DNA from: Topomyia yanbarensis
Taxonomy: Eukaryota > Arthropoda > Insecta > Diptera > Culicidae
Length of the DNA: 64,000 bases
NCBI RefSeq assembly: GCF_030247195.1
Contig: NC_080672.1
Location: 352,096,413-352,160,412 of the forward strand
Direction: 5' to 3'
The notes below the pieces were generated by a model that did not search any database, was not told the DNA's origin, and saw only the letters and a program-made list of their open reading frames with translations. Shown piece after piece: positions 46,426 to 56,900 of this stretch. A program made the translations under genes and the position numbers. Each line of letters begins with the position of its first letter. The stretch's first letter is position 1.

Positions 46426-46801
46426 CTTATGCTTGGTCAAGATATTCAGAGGGTGGCTTATTTCCGCATCAGTGTAGCAGCAGTTGTATCAAGGACAGGG
46501 GAGAGACAGGGAAAGAAGAGCAAAACTTGCAACTTTCGCTCGAAGGGGGGGGGGAGGGGGATCAGCGAAATAAATTTGCGCCTCAGTCTAGTAAGTCGTC
46601 GAGTACCGGATTGGCGGATGGTATTCTTCGGACCCGCGGGGAATCCTTCAAAAGTCATCGGACCTCGAGTCGCTCTCGCTTCAGTTTCCTTCTATGCAGG
46701 CGTAGTGGTAAGGGCGATGGCGGTTACATAGTGGCACTTTGGAGCTGATCGGTTCCACAAGGCAGGAGGAAACTCTAAAAACGAGAAATAAAAGAGAGGG
46801 G

Positions 46802-49800
46802 CTAAATTGGGATATTTATCGTTTTTATGAAGGTATAAATAAGGGACATATAGGGGAAATCACGAGTTGCCAGCATATCTCGGACTGGTACATTGGGTGG
46901 TCTACCTCGGGCCCGAAGGGATTCCTTTAACTGAGACCTGGCATCACAATACCCGGCGCATACCCAGACAACGTGTTCGATGTCGTGATAGCCCTCGTCA
47001 CAAGCGCACAGACTACTCTCCGCAAGCCCAATACGCCGCAAATGCGCATCCATGGTGTAGTGATTGGACATAAGTCGGGACATTACGCGAATAAAATCCC
47101 GACCCACATCCATCCCCCCGAACCAAGGCTTCGTTGATACCCTTGGGATAATCGAATGTAGCCATCGTCCAAGTTCCCCGTTGCTCCACGAGGTTTGCCA
47201 ACTGTTGAGCGTCCTCTGACGACAAATACTAAAAAATTCGTTGAAGCAGATTGGTCTTTCGTATATGTCACCATTTAATGCGCCCGCCTTTGCTAATGAA
47301 TCGGCCTTTTCATTACCCGGGATAGAACAATGAGAGGGGACCCAAACAAAGGTAATCTGATAAGATTTTTCAGATAACGTACACAAGGACTCCTGTATCT
47401 TCCCCAGAAAATACGGGAATTGCTTTTTAGGCTTCACCGCACGAAGAGCCTCGATAGAGCTGAGGCTGTCCGAAACGATGAAGTAGTGATCTGTGGGCAG
47501 AGTGTCGATGATCCCAAGGGTGTACTGAATTGCAGCTAACTCTGCGACGTAAACTGAAGCGGGATCATTGAGCTTGAATGAAGCGGTGATAGTATTGTTG
47601 AAGATACCGAAGCCAGTGGACCCATCGAGATTTGATCCGTCAGTGTAAAACATTTTGTCGCAGTCGACTTCTCGGAATTTATTATAAAATATATTGGGGA
47701 TCACCTGCGGGCGTATATGGTCCGGGATTCCACGAATCTCTTCCTTCATGGATGTGTCGAAGAATACAGTAGAATCAGAAGTATCTAGGAAACGGACACG
47801 GTTGGGATTGTACGAAGAAGGATTGATGCTCTGTGCCATGTAGTCGAAGTACAAGGACATAAAACGGGTTTGAGAATTAAGCTCGACGAGCCTCTCGAAG
47901 TTTTGAATTACCAACGGGTTCAGAATGTCGCATCGGATGAGCAATCGATATGAGAGTTCCCAAAATCGATTTTTTAGCGGAAGAACGCCCGCCAGCACTT
48001 CGAGACTCATCGTATGGGTCGAGTGCATGCAACCCAAGGCAATGCGCAAGCAACGATACTGGATTCTCTCCAGTTTGATGAAGTGTATGTTCGCAGCGGA
48101 GCGGAAACAGAAACACCCGTACTCCATCACCGACAATATCGTTGTTTGGTACAACCTGATCAGGTCTCCTGGGTGAGCACCCCACCATGTTCCAGTTATT
48201 GTTCGGAGAAAATTGATCCTTTGTTGGCATTTCTGTTTCAGATACCTAATGTGACATCCCCAGGTACCTTTAGAGTCGAACCAGACCCCGAGATATTTAA
48301 ATGTGAAAACCTGGTTGATCGTTGCACCCATTAATAAAAGCTGGAGTTGCGCCGGCTCACGCTTCCTAGAAAAAACAACCAACTCAGTTTTCTCCGTGGA
48401 GAACTCAATACCCAGCTGAAGAGCCCAAGCAGACAAATTGTCCAAGGTATTTTGTAATGGTCCTTGCAAGTTGGCAGCTTTGGGCCCTGTAACAGAGACC
48501 ACCCCGTCGTCTGCAAGTTGCCTTAGCGTGCATGTATTGGCAAGACAATCGTCAATGTCATTCACGTAGAAATTGTAGAGCAGGGGACTTAGACATGAGC
48601 CCTGGGGAAGACCCATGTAGCTAAATCGCGATGTTGTTAAATCGCCATGCGAAAAGTGCATGTGCTTTTCAGACAACAGGTTTAGCAAAAAGTTATTTAA
48701 AATTGGCGAAAGACCATGCTGATGCAGCTTCTCTGACAGAATGTTAATAGAAACTGAGTCAAAAGCCCCCTTAATATCCAAGAAGACTGATGCCATCTGC
48801 TCTTTGTTAGCATAGGCCATTTGGATTTCTGTAGAAAGCAACGCAAGGCAATCGTTCGTCCCTTTGCCTTTGCGGAAGCCAAATTGTGTATCTGACAGTA
48901 AGCCATTTGCTTCAACCCAATTGTCGAGGCGAAACAAGATCATTTTCTCGAACAACTTCCGAATACAGGACAGCATTGCAATCGGCCGATACGAGTTGTG
49001 GTCGGAGGCTGGTTTTCCTGGTTTTTGGATGGCGATGACCTTCACTTGCCTCCATTCATAAGGGACAATGTTACCCTCAAGAAACTTGTTAAATAAATTC
49101 AACAAGCGCCTTTTTGCAGTGTCAGGCAGATTCTTCAGCAAGTTGAATTTGATTCTGTCTAATCCTGGGGCGTTATTGTTGCACGATAAGAGAGCAAGTG
49201 AGAACTCCACCATCGAAAACGGTGTTTCGTTCGCGGTATCGTGAGGAGACGCGGCGCGGCACGTTTTCTGTACCGGGACAGAGTCCGGACAGATCTTCTT
49301 GGCGAAAGCGAATATCCAACGGTTTGAATATTCCACATTCTCGTTGGTACTATTACGGTTACGCATACGTCGAGCCGTACCCCAAAGAGTGCTCATCGCT
49401 GTTTCTCTCGTTAACCCGTCGACGAACCGGCGCCAATAACTGCGTTTTTTGGCTTTCATTAGACTCTTCATTCGCCTTTCTAACGACGCGTACTGTTGAT
49501 AGCTAGCGGGTAACCCGTCTTCCCGGAAGGCCTTATATGCAGTGGACTTTTCCGCGTACAGCTCTGAGCACTCTTTATCCCACCACAGGGTGGGAGACCG
49601 TCCATGGGTATTCGCGCTGGGTACTGGTTTAGTCTGAGCTTGATTCGCACTGTCGAGAATCAAGCCAGCCAAAAACCTGTACTCTTCCTCCGGAGGAAGT
49701 TCTTGAGTGGATTCGATTTTAACGGATATCGCGGTCGCGTAACTCTTCCAATCAATGTTCCGTGTGAGGTCATACGATACATTGATTGTTTCCGATGGTC

Positions 49801-50488
49801 TTGAACCGTTAGCAATTGAAATCACGATAGGCAAATGATCGCTACCGTGGGGATCAGGGATCACCTTCCACATGCAATCTAACTGTAGCGATGTCGAGCA
49901 AAGCGACAAATCCAACGCGCTTGCGCGTGCTGGTGGTGTAGGAATCCGCGTCATTTCTCCCGTGTTTAAGATGGTCATGTTGAAATTATCGCAAAGATCT
50001 TGGATTAATGTTGATCTATTATCATCATGAAGACAGCCCCATACCGTACCGTGCGAGTTAAAGTCTCCCAGAACTAGCCGCGGTGCCGGTAAGGATTCCG
50101 TGATATTACAAAGCGTTCGGTGCCCTACCGAGGCTCTAGGAGGAATGTAGATGGAAGCAATGCAAAGGTCTTTACTTTTGATTAAAACTTGACAAGCGAC
50201 AATTTCAATGCCTGGTGTCGAAGGGAGGTTAATTCGGTTGAAAGAATAGCACTTTTTGATCCCCAAAAGTACTCCTCCATAGGGGTTTCCTCGATCCAGA
50301 CGAATTATATTAAAGTCGTGGAAGTTGAGATTTATATCGGAAGTTAACCAAGTTTCACATAATGCGAAAGCATCACATTTTAAACTATTTAGTAAAAATT
50401 TAAAGGAATCGATTTTCGGGAGGATACTTCTGCTGTTCCACTGTAGAACAGTGATCGAATCGGTGACCTCGTTCGATGACTTAGCCAT
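46802..50488 (-). CDS. ORF2 polyprotein: APE endonuclease, reverse transcriptase, RNase H
   Basis: 1228 aa from the ATG at 50488; the frame is open 7 codons further upstream, to a TTG. It nicks target DNA and copies the element RNA into the nick. Endonuclease, about 10-225: ETW (E45), GDFN (D142, N144), GSDH (D217, H218). Reverse transcriptase, about 475-745: D571 in LDIKGAFDS, GLPQG at 626-630, and LADD (658-661) with Leu where Tyr or Phe is usual. RNase H, about 945-1070: D950, E983, D1007, H1053, D1063. C-terminal CxC...H...C motif at 1161-1177. All expected catalytic acids are present and there is no stop or frameshift. It overlaps ORF1 by 8 nt in another frame, suggesting stop-restart translation. 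Confidence 0.93.
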   Translation of the reverse strand: MAKSSNEVTDSITVLQWNSRSILPKIDSFKFLLNSLKCDAFALCETWLTSDINLNFHDFNIIRLDRGNPYGGVLLGIKKCYSFNRINLPSTPGIEIVACQVLIKSKDLCIASIYIPPRASVGHRTLCNITESLPAPRLVLGDFNSHGTVWGCLHDDNRSTLIQDLCDNFNMTILNTGEMTRIPTPPARASALDLSLCSTSLQLDCMWKVIPDPHGSDHLPIVISIANGSRPSETINVSYDLTRNIDWKSYATAISVKIESTQELPPEEEYRFLAGLILDSANQAQTKPVPSANTHGRSPTLWWDKECSELYAEKSTAYKAFREDGLPASYQQYASLERRMKSLMKAKKRSYWRRFVDGLTRETAMSTLWGTARRMRNRNSTNENVEYSNRWIFAFAKKICPDSVPVQKTCRAASPHDTANETPFSMVEFSLALLSCNNNAPGLDRIKFNLLKNLPDTAKRRLLNLFNKFLEGNIVPYEWRQVKVIAIQKPGKPASDHNSYRPIAMLSCIRKLFEKMILFRLDNWVEANGLLSDTQFGFRKGKGTNDCLALLSTEIQMAYANKEQMASVFLDIKGAFDSVSINILSEKLHQHGLSPILNNFLLNLLSEKHMHFSHGDLTTSRFSYMGLPQGSCLSPLLYNFYVNDIDDCLANTCTLRQLADDGVVSVTGPKAANLQGPLQNTLDNLSAWALQLGIEFSTEKTELVVFSRKREPAQLQLLLMGATINQVFTFKYLGVWFDSKGTWGCHIRYLKQKCQQRINFLRTITGTWWGAHPGDLIRLYQTTILSVMEYGCFCFRSAANIHFIKLERIQYRCLRIALGCMHSTHTMSLEVLAGVLPLKNRFWELSYRLLIRCDILNPLVIQNFERLVELNSQTRFMSLYFDYMAQSINPSSYNPNRVRFLDTSDSTVFFDTSMKEEIRGIPDHIRPQVIPNIFYNKFREVDCDKMFYTDGSNLDGSTGFGIFNNTITASFKLNDPASVYVAELAAIQYTLGIIDTLPTDHYFIVSDSLSSIEALRAVKPKKQFPYFLGKIQESLCTLSEKSYQITFVWVPSHCSIPGNEKADSLAKAGALNGDIYERPICFNEFFSICRQRTLNSWQTSWSNGELGRWLHSIIPRVSTKPWFGGMDVGRDFIRVMSRLMSNHYTMDAHLRRIGLAESSLCACDEGYHDIEHVVWVCAGYCDARSQLKESLRARGRPPNVPVRDMLATRDFPYMSLIYTFIKTINIPI
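50481..50488 (-). promoter_or_regulatory. ORF1/ORF2 stop-start overlap ATGGCTAA
   Basis: The ORF2 ATG (50488-50486) and the ORF1 stop TAA (50483-50481) overlap in ATGGCTAA. This spacing fits termination followed by re-initiation on the same mRNA, as known for some other insect non-LTR elements. The upstream TTG of the ORF2 frame is an unlikely start in a eukaryote. Confidence 0.75.
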
Positions 50489-51818
50489 CGAAGGATACGA
50501 TCGCTGCAAGGAGGGGCCATTTAGTAGTCAACTGCTTCAAAAATGTTTGCACTATAGGGAGAAAACGTATCAGAAGGCTTTTAAGAGGATCAGTAACATT
50601 GAAAGCTGTGAAAATTAAGTCCACTATGTCAGAAAATTTCATTAGTCCGCTACTGGACTGAGTATCTGTTTGAAAAAAGGGGACACTTGGGGTTTTGGAT
50701 GTCCCTGGAAGTGGTGGGTACTCCTTGTTAGAATTAATATTTCCAAGTCCTGGAGCAAATTGCTTCGGCTTTTGTGCATCACTTCCGTTGGATTTATTGA
50801 TTGTAGTTGGCGCACTCTGAGTGGACGACACCTTGGCACCCTTACGAGGCAATGTAGGGGAGGCTGGATTTCTCCTCTTCCTGGATTCCCCTGGGTTAAC
50901 CAAAGATGTTCCCTCTCGTGGGTCGTCAGATTCTTGCTCAACGTTAGCCAAACCAGCATAGGGATTTTCGGACAGGACAGATGGCGAAGCATTCTTTAGC
51001 ATTTCTGCATAAGAACGCCTTGAGCGTTCCTTAAGGGAGCGCTTAATTTTATCCCCGCGCTGCTTGTACGCAGGACATGATTTAAGAGCATGTGAAGGGC
51101 CCCCGCAGCAAATACACTTTTCAGTTTCTTTGTCGCAAGAGTCATCCTCATGCTCTCCTTCGCATTTGCCGCATCGTTGCTTATTTCCACAATATGTGGC
51201 TGTGTGGCCCAACTGCTTGCAATTGCTGCAGTTCATGACCCGCGGTACGAACAGGCGAACTGGTAGGCGAACCTTGTCAAGGAGGATGTAGTTGGGAAGA
51301 GAGGACCCGGCGAATGTCACCCGAATCGAGCCTGATAGAGAGTAGGTAGTCTTACCTCCCTCGGTGTTTGCGGTATACAATTGTTTGCATTCTAAGATCT
51401 TAATCTGTTCAAGAGAGGGGTCCTTAAAGCAGCCAACCCCGTGCTCCAACAGTTCTTCGCATTTCAGGCCCGGTTCGGACACTACCCCATCGATTTCACA
51501 GGCCACACAAGGCACGTATGCTTTAAATTCCCGCGTAAAGCGCTCACAGCAAGCAATCGCGTTTGCCTGGCCGAGATCACTCACTAGAACACGTATCTTG
51601 TTTGCCCGAACACGTGTTATCTGAGTTACGGCCGGGTAATTAGCAGTCAGATCTCGAGAAAGTTTTAATATATTAACCGGTTTCTCTCCGGTCCGAAAAT
51701 ATACCACCCATGGCCCAGAGGAACCTTCTGGGTACTGCTTTATACGGGGAGCAATGCGAGTATTAGGGGGATCAGGGACTTCCATGATTACATCAGATGG
51801 TATTTCGCCCTCGGCCAT
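50481..51818 (-). CDS. ORF1 protein of I-clade retrotransposon (zinc-knuckle nucleic-acid-binding protein)
   Basis: 445 aa. ORF1 proteins of this clade bind the element RNA, form the RNP and act as nucleic-acid chaperones. Three zinc knuckles are clear: CSNCKQLGHTATYC (about 197-210, CX2CX4HX4C), CGKCEGEHEDDSC (about 216-228, CX2CX3HX4C) and CICCGGPSHALKSC (about 235-248). The N-terminal half (about 35-180) has alternating hydrophobic patches that may form an RNA-binding fold. The C-terminal 190 residues are Ser/Pro/Lys-rich and probably disordered. The start is the ATG at 51818, right after an in-frame TAA. The stop lies inside the ORF2 start (ATGGCTAA). The frame is uninterrupted. A decayed homologue at 17.3-17.8 kb shares the knuckle region. 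Confidence 0.92.
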   Translation of the reverse strand: MAEGEIPSDVIMEVPDPPNTRIAPRIKQYPEGSSGPWVVYFRTGEKPVNILKLSRDLTANYPAVTQITRVRANKIRVLVSDLGQANAIACCERFTREFKAYVPCVACEIDGVVSEPGLKCEELLEHGVGCFKDPSLEQIKILECKQLYTANTEGGKTTYSLSGSIRVTFAGSSLPNYILLDKVRLPVRLFVPRVMNCSNCKQLGHTATYCGNKQRCGKCEGEHEDDSCDKETEKCICCGGPSHALKSCPAYKQRGDKIKRSLKERSRRSYAEMLKNASPSVLSENPYAGLANVEQESDDPREGTSLVNPGESRKRRNPASPTLPRKGAKVSSTQSAPTTINKSNGSDAQKPKQFAPGLGNINSNKEYPPLPGTSKTPSVPFFQTDTQSSSGLMKFSDIVDLIFTAFNVTDPLKSLLIRFLPIVQTFLKQLTTKWPLLAAIVSFDG

Positions 51819-52120
51819 TTAAGCACGAGGGCAGAGCGTTATATAAACGGGAATGTGTCTTATTATTTGATTACAGGGTAGAGTAAAAGTAGGGAAAAGG
51901 AAAGAAAGCAAACGAGGAAAAAAAAAATAAAGCAAAACTTATCTGCAAACAACGTCGATTGTTCCGCACCAGCGAAAACAATGTACTGGATTTACTGCCG
52001 GCACCAGCAGAATGGTAGCTAACGAACGAACAAAGGATGACCTTGAATCACTGAAATTTACACACCGAACACCACTGTGAAATATAACGATCCGTTCCGT
52101 TCAAAGGTTGGGAGACGTAT
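51819..52120 (-). promoter_or_regulatory. 5' UTR with presumed internal promoter
   Basis: This is 302 bp between the 5' target duplication and the ORF1 ATG. A full-length non-LTR element must carry its Pol II promoter downstream of its own start, so the promoter is expected within the first tens of bases (52120 downward). I could not identify an initiator or downstream element with certainty. An in-frame stop lies directly before the ORF1 ATG. Confidence 0.55.
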
Positions 52121-52134
52121 GAGAATCTCTCATT
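52121..52134. repeat. 14-bp target duplication, 5' side of I-type element
   Basis: GAGAATCTCTCATT, identical to 45928-45941. It fixes the 5' end of the element at 52120, so the copy is not 5'-truncated at least relative to the ORFs. Confidence 0.9.
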
Positions 52135-55100
52135 GTTACTTACGTCCTATTGAAAATTTTCTCTAGACTTGTTTTTTTTTTGTTTTTTAGCTTTCTACGT
52201 AACATGTATTTAACGTAATGATTTAAACCAGCAAACAATGCGTTTGCATGATTGGAAAAATATAAAAATGTTTTGGTGGAAGTTACAACATAAAACCGTG
52301 TTTCAAATATCCAATAATAATTTTCCCGTACCCCGTCAATAGGCGAGGTTGGGTTGTATTGAGTTAAGGATAAGCTGTGACATATTTGAGAAAACTTAAG
52401 ACTTTTAAATCATTTGCATTACAAACAGTTCGACCCGATTTTCTCGATTTTGTTTTTAGCACCACCCTATTGCTTTCAGCGCTTAATTTCCCTCATCTGC
52501 ACCCACATGTTGGACGAAACTTCTCATTACAAACACAAAAATGTCAGGAAATTCATTTTCTCTCTCATTCAGCGCACCAACACCAAAATATGAAATTTCG
52601 TTGGTTAGGCGACGAGCTCACGACTGAACCTCGCTAGGTAGGAACGCGATGCAAACAGAGTAAAAACAGTGCCAATTTACATAAGAAGAACACAGAAAGC
52701 TTTGGCTAGGCAGGTTGGAGAAGTTAGCAAAGTTCAGCTTACCTTACGTCGCCTCTGATGGATCCCGCTTCCGACCAGCAGCAAACGAATGGGAGCTAAA
52801 TGGGAAAGCAAAATTACCACCCATCCACCGGAAAAGCAATTTTCCTCCTTTTCCACGCGGCGTATCTGCGACATCTAGGTCGCCGAAGGGGCATCAACTT
52901 TTAAATAGGTGGCTCCCGGCATCATCACAGACGACGTCGACGATGACGATGATGATGAGTCCTGAAAATGAGGTGATGAGTGGGATGGGTTGAGTATTTA
53001 AACGACGGGGTGAAGACGTCGCCTTTGCAACCATCACTGATGATCCTGACCTACATCGCTATATTTAATTACGAGCAAAGTTTTTCCGTATTTCGCGATC
53101 AAGCGTCATGCGGGGAAGTGGATGGGTGGTGGTTGGTTGGTGTTTTTGTACATAATGAGACTGAAGGTCACGTCGGCAGTCGAGGTCGCTGGCTAATGAT
53201 ATAGCCATTGCAGTCGCAGGAGACGGGCTCTCGGTGGTGCCGGCGACGCTGACGACAACGATGATGATGTTGAACGTTTGTGAGATGAAAATTAGTTGAG
53301 GCGGAAATGAATCTGGGCCATCGCAGAGTAGGTTGCTGGGAAAATATACATATATGTAGGGTCGTTTACCTACGTTAGTGGAAATGAATAATTATGTCAG
53401 ATGAAAGTTATTGGTTTGAGGCTGCAAGAAGTATTGTATTCATTTTACATTGTATGTTTTAAGCATGTTTTAATACTATACATATCAGTATAGTACTGAT
53501 CAGATTCCCATCCGTTTTTTTAAATTGTAAGGCAACAAAAAAATCTTGTGCCATAGGTCAGTGGCGGATCCATGGGGAGGGCCCTGGGAGTTCGAACCCC
53601 CTCCGAAAATTTTGAACTTGCTTTTCCGCTGCTGCCTTAAGTAGACTGTCCTGTTTCATTGCAGTTATAAAAATTCCAACCTCGTTACTACAAGTCAGTC
53701 AAATACCACCAGAGCCTTCTTTTCGGAATGTGATATATCATGGTTCTAGTGTGGGTTTCTCGTGAGGTAATTTATTTATTTTTTCATTTATTTATTTTTT
53801 CGTTCAACAGACCTTTATGGTCTTATTGAAGTTTATAAAATATCTCGTGCAGCAGGTCGCCGCTGACAACTCCAACTCCATGCACGATTCAGCCCGAAAT
53901 TTTTACTTGAAACAAATGAGTGGACTTCCCTATTCGGGAGGCTTTTCTGTACAGGATAGACTATTATGGCGATGGAAGTTGAAATTTTAGATATTTTAGT
54001 CATTTTTAAATATAGTACTATTTGTCGACCTTTCTGGCAGTAAGTGCATTAAAAACTTTATAAAATGCGATTTTTTTAATATATTTTTGTAGTTCATTTT
54101 GTGCACATTTAAATTCTCTAAAAGATAGTGTTTTACTTATATACAAAGCTTTTTAGTTTCTTTGTATTCGTGCACGGAGTTTTGTAAAACATACTTTTCA
54201 TAAAATGACCTCTTAAGCTTTTAGAAGGAAGAAAATAAATCAAATTGATGAATAATTACAGACATGAGATGTTAACACCAAAACGCGTGGGTTGGGATTT
54301 TCTTTATATGTCAAAAGAACCGGGTATTCTTCTAGTTCATACTAATGGAGACTGAACCACCATGGTTCAAAAATACCGGAGTTATTCCGGATTGCGCAGG
54401 GGAAAGTCCATTTGTGGTTTTTTATTAATAACATAGAAACTAACCTTAAACTTTTTCAAAACTTGTAGGATTTACTAAAGGACATCACAATAAAGTAATT
54501 TGAGGTTTGACCTATCTTCCCCGAGGGCCCTGGAGTCGGTCACAAAAGGCCAATTATGAATGCTTATTGTATCCATTGAGAAAATGACTCCAAGAGTGAC
54601 AAAGTCAGTGTAGGTGGCCGTAGACAATGTGTAAGAACCATTCCAACCATTTTCAAATTAGGAGGACACTCGACCGGTTCACCGGTGAATCGGGAATATG
54701 GTCCCAGGAGGTCACTTTCATCACATTGCAGACCTCCATCTTGCAACATATCAAAAAACATCTACTTAGCTTTGCAAGATGGTGAGAGGTATTCCTAACA
54801 AGTTTGGAGGACATTTACCCGTGACGGTCTATCCCCCTGAAGTTTTGAAAGAGTATTCTTAGATAATAATTTTAACGATGGAAACATAGAACATAAAATC
54901 GATTTTGATTTTGATTTTGAAGCCGACTGATGAGACTCCCTTAAAGTACGAAAGATATTGATCCCAACGTAATGACACCACTGGCTGTACGAAAATCGAA
55001 CAAAGATCGCTTTTGGCATTACCTGCCCGGTTTCAAACCAAATACTCCACTTACGCGGTTTGGTTGCTGCGAAACCTGAACGAAACTGTTGACGTTCGAA

Positions 55101-55180
55101 AGTTAGTTCTCAAGGGTAAAAATCTTGATTAACTTTCCTTCGTGTCGTTCAAAGTTGGAGTCAGTTTGTAGCTACAAACC
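52135..55180. other. Non-coding DNA between mobile elements
   Basis: About 52600-53330 is GC-richer, with GACGATGACGATGATGATG-type runs (about 52930-52975), and may be host single-copy DNA. A repeat-like motif AGTGGCGGATCCATGGGGAGG at about 53562 resembles ends of a dispersed insect repeat, but I found no partner end. No protein domain in any frame. Confidence 0.4.
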
Positions 55181-55312
55181 GTTTCGCTGTCGATCGACTT
55201 TTCACTCCCAATCGTCACAACTGGGATGAACATCATTAGTTCGTCGTTTTGTCGAACCGAAGACTAACAACGTATATAACCAATCCAAAAGTCCAATCAC
55301 ATTATATATGCT

Positions 55313-55660
55313 ATGAGAAAACATGGGTTTGATATTTACACAATAAATTGGATCAACTCAATGCTTACAAACCATGGAATAACTAGCACGCTTGGAAACA
55401 CGTCACTGACTGTGAACACAAATAAGGGATGTCCCCAAGGCGGAGCTCTATCACCCTTATTGTGGTCATTAGTTGTAGACGAGCTATTGAAATCATTAAC
55501 TGAAATGGGATACGAGGTGATTGGCTTTGCAGATGATGTTGTAATCCTCTTGAGGGGAAAATGTGATTATGTTATCTCAAATAGAATGTAATCTGCACTG
55601 AACTTCACAATCATAATCCCATTTAGTCGAATAAGGAAATATTACATAAATAAATCCATA
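55313..55660 (+). pseudogene. Reverse transcriptase fragment, R1/LOA-like
   Basis: An open stretch of 92 codons includes GCPQGGALSPLLWSLVVDEL and GFADDVVILLRGK, the two core blocks of a non-LTR reverse transcriptase. It differs clearly from the I-clade ORF2 in this window (GLPQG, LADD), so it is another family, most like R1/LOA-type elements. After the stop at 55591 the same frame reads SALNFTIIIPFSRIRK, showing an internal deletion. No endonuclease is found upstream. The fragment runs into the TAAATAA microsatellite. Confidence 0.75.
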
Positions 55661-55667
55661 AATAATA

Positions 55668-55942
55668 CATAATAAATAATAAATAATAAATAATAAATAA
55701 TAAATAATAAATAATAAATAATAAATAATAAATAATAAATAATAAATAATAAATAATAAATAATAAATAATAAATAATAAATAATAAATAATAAATAATA
55801 AATAATAAATAATAAATAATAAATAATAAATAATAAATAATAAATAATAAATAATAAATAATAAATAATAAATAATAAATAATAAATAATAAATAATAAA
55901 TAATAAATAATAAATAATAAATAATAAATAATAAATAATAAT
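55668..55942. repeat. (TAAATAA)n microsatellite
   Basis: About 39 near-perfect copies of the 7-mer TAAATAA. The preceding 40 bp holds imperfect versions (ATAAATAAATCC, AATAATACATAATAAAT). It may have grown from an A/T-rich retroelement tail, but no tail junction is demonstrable. Repeat number in the assembly may be unreliable. Confidence 0.9.
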
Positions 55943-56189
55943 TCGCTTTCGAGCTATATGTGCTTATTTATAAGGAGAGGTATTACGCCATTACGATTCT
56001 GGTTTGAGAGATGTATTGATTTTGATTGACCAATTTGGAAATTATATGTGGTACAAGATACGACGAAAAATCACTATTCGGCGTTTAAATGATACTAGTA
56101 GCCTTTGTCTACTACCAAGATATCAGGTCCATACTCGTACAGCTAATATCGATTGAGTTGGGTACATCTCGAGGCGATCAACGAGCAGT

Positions 56190-56470
56190 GGCGACAACAC
56201 CATACACCACGCCTTTGTGGCGGTAGCAAGCAACGTGCGCGATGTAATACACAAAGCAAAATGTCAATAGCCAGCCGGTTAAACCTCTCGCAGGAGAGAT
56301 GATCAACCCATGCGGGCAGATCCGCACAAAACAAATTACAAATATCTGTCGATGTACCCCTGACTGGGCAGGCAGCGCAGTTGGCACGCACGCTTTGATT
56401 GTTTGCATGGTAATAGGGGAAGCTGGATATAATAAAAATATAGCGCGAAGTGGATTGCAATCTACTTAGG
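56190..56470. repeat. Dispersed repeat D, copy 1
   Basis: Shares ordered motifs with 56920-57110 in the same orientation: ATACACCACG, GATCCGCACAAA, GCTTTG.TT...TGCA.GGTAAT, and CGCG...GATTGCA. A 157-codon minus frame over it (56143-56616) has its look-alike in the other copy. That shows shared DNA, not a verified gene. Confidence 0.55.
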
Positions 56471-56620
56471 TATTTATCCCAAGCTGGCCTGGGGTACAGT
56501 ACTTGAGCCCCGTGGTGTGACAGAATATATTTTGAGCAGCCCCTTCTGAAGATATAAGGTATACCAGATTTGACCAAAAAGTCACTCAGCGGCATTAGAA
56601 TGACCCTAGTAAACAACGGT

Positions 56621-56634
56621 AAACAACGAGCACT
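56621..56634. repeat. 14-bp target duplication, left, of truncated I-type copy
   Basis: AAACAACGAGCACT, identical to 56901-56914. Confidence 0.85.
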
Positions 56635-56900
56635 ACTTGTTCCTCTTCTTGTATATTAATCTGTATTCCTATTTTTAAGATAGCTGTAATTTTTTTCTTA
56701 AAAAAAACTATTGTTCAATCTTGTGTATCGAATCGTATGTTTAGCATTAGGATAGTAGTAAAAAAATGTTCCTTTCAATATTAAAAAAAAGTTGTTCATT
56801 GTAATCTCTTAGTTTTAAGATATTCAAAATGTAAAAAAAGCAATTTGGCACCGCAAAGCTAACGCATTTGTGCATATTAAATAAACGAACTGATTAAAAA
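56635..56900 (+). mobile_element. 5'-truncated I-type retrotransposon copy (266 bp)
   Basis: The insert ends with TTTGGCACCGCAAAGCTAACGC...AAATAAACGAACTGATT and an A run. This matches the 3' end of the intact element (TTTGGCACCGCCAAGCTAACGC...AAATAAACG on its sense strand). Upstream, TTTTAAGATAGCTGTAA- and TTTTAAGATATTC-like units match the 3' UTR repeats. Exact 14-bp duplications flank it, so it is a dead-on-arrival insertion made by target-primed reverse transcription. Orientation is opposite to the full-length copy. Confidence 0.88.

Larger units (their letters stand above)
45942..52120 (-). mobile_element. Full-length, apparently intact I-clade non-LTR retrotransposon
   Basis: The 6,179-bp element lies between exact 14-bp duplications GAGAATCTCTCATT (45928-45941 and 52121-52134). 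Reading on the minus strand it has a 302-bp 5' UTR, ORF1, ORF2 overlapping by 8 nt, a 3' UTR of about 860 bp with tandem repeats, and a short A run of about 10. Both frames are open and all catalytic residues are present, so it may still be mobile. ORF2 with an RNase H domain and a C-terminal Cys/His motif places it in the I clade, like MosquI-type elements of mosquitoes; the exact family name needs a search. Confidence 0.92.

Noticed and set aside
46407..46748. Plus-strand frames of 100-113 codons
   Set aside because: They are antisense shadows of the retrotransposon 3' UTR, which contains a G-rich run.
50489..50509. Seven extra N-terminal codons of ORF2 starting at TTG
   Set aside because: TTG is an unlikely start in an animal mRNA; the ATG at 50488 overlaps the ORF1 stop in a meaningful way.
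56143..56616. A 157-codon minus frame with several Cys
   Set aside because: It covers a dispersed repeat with a second copy downstream that does not keep the full frame; no domain is recognised.
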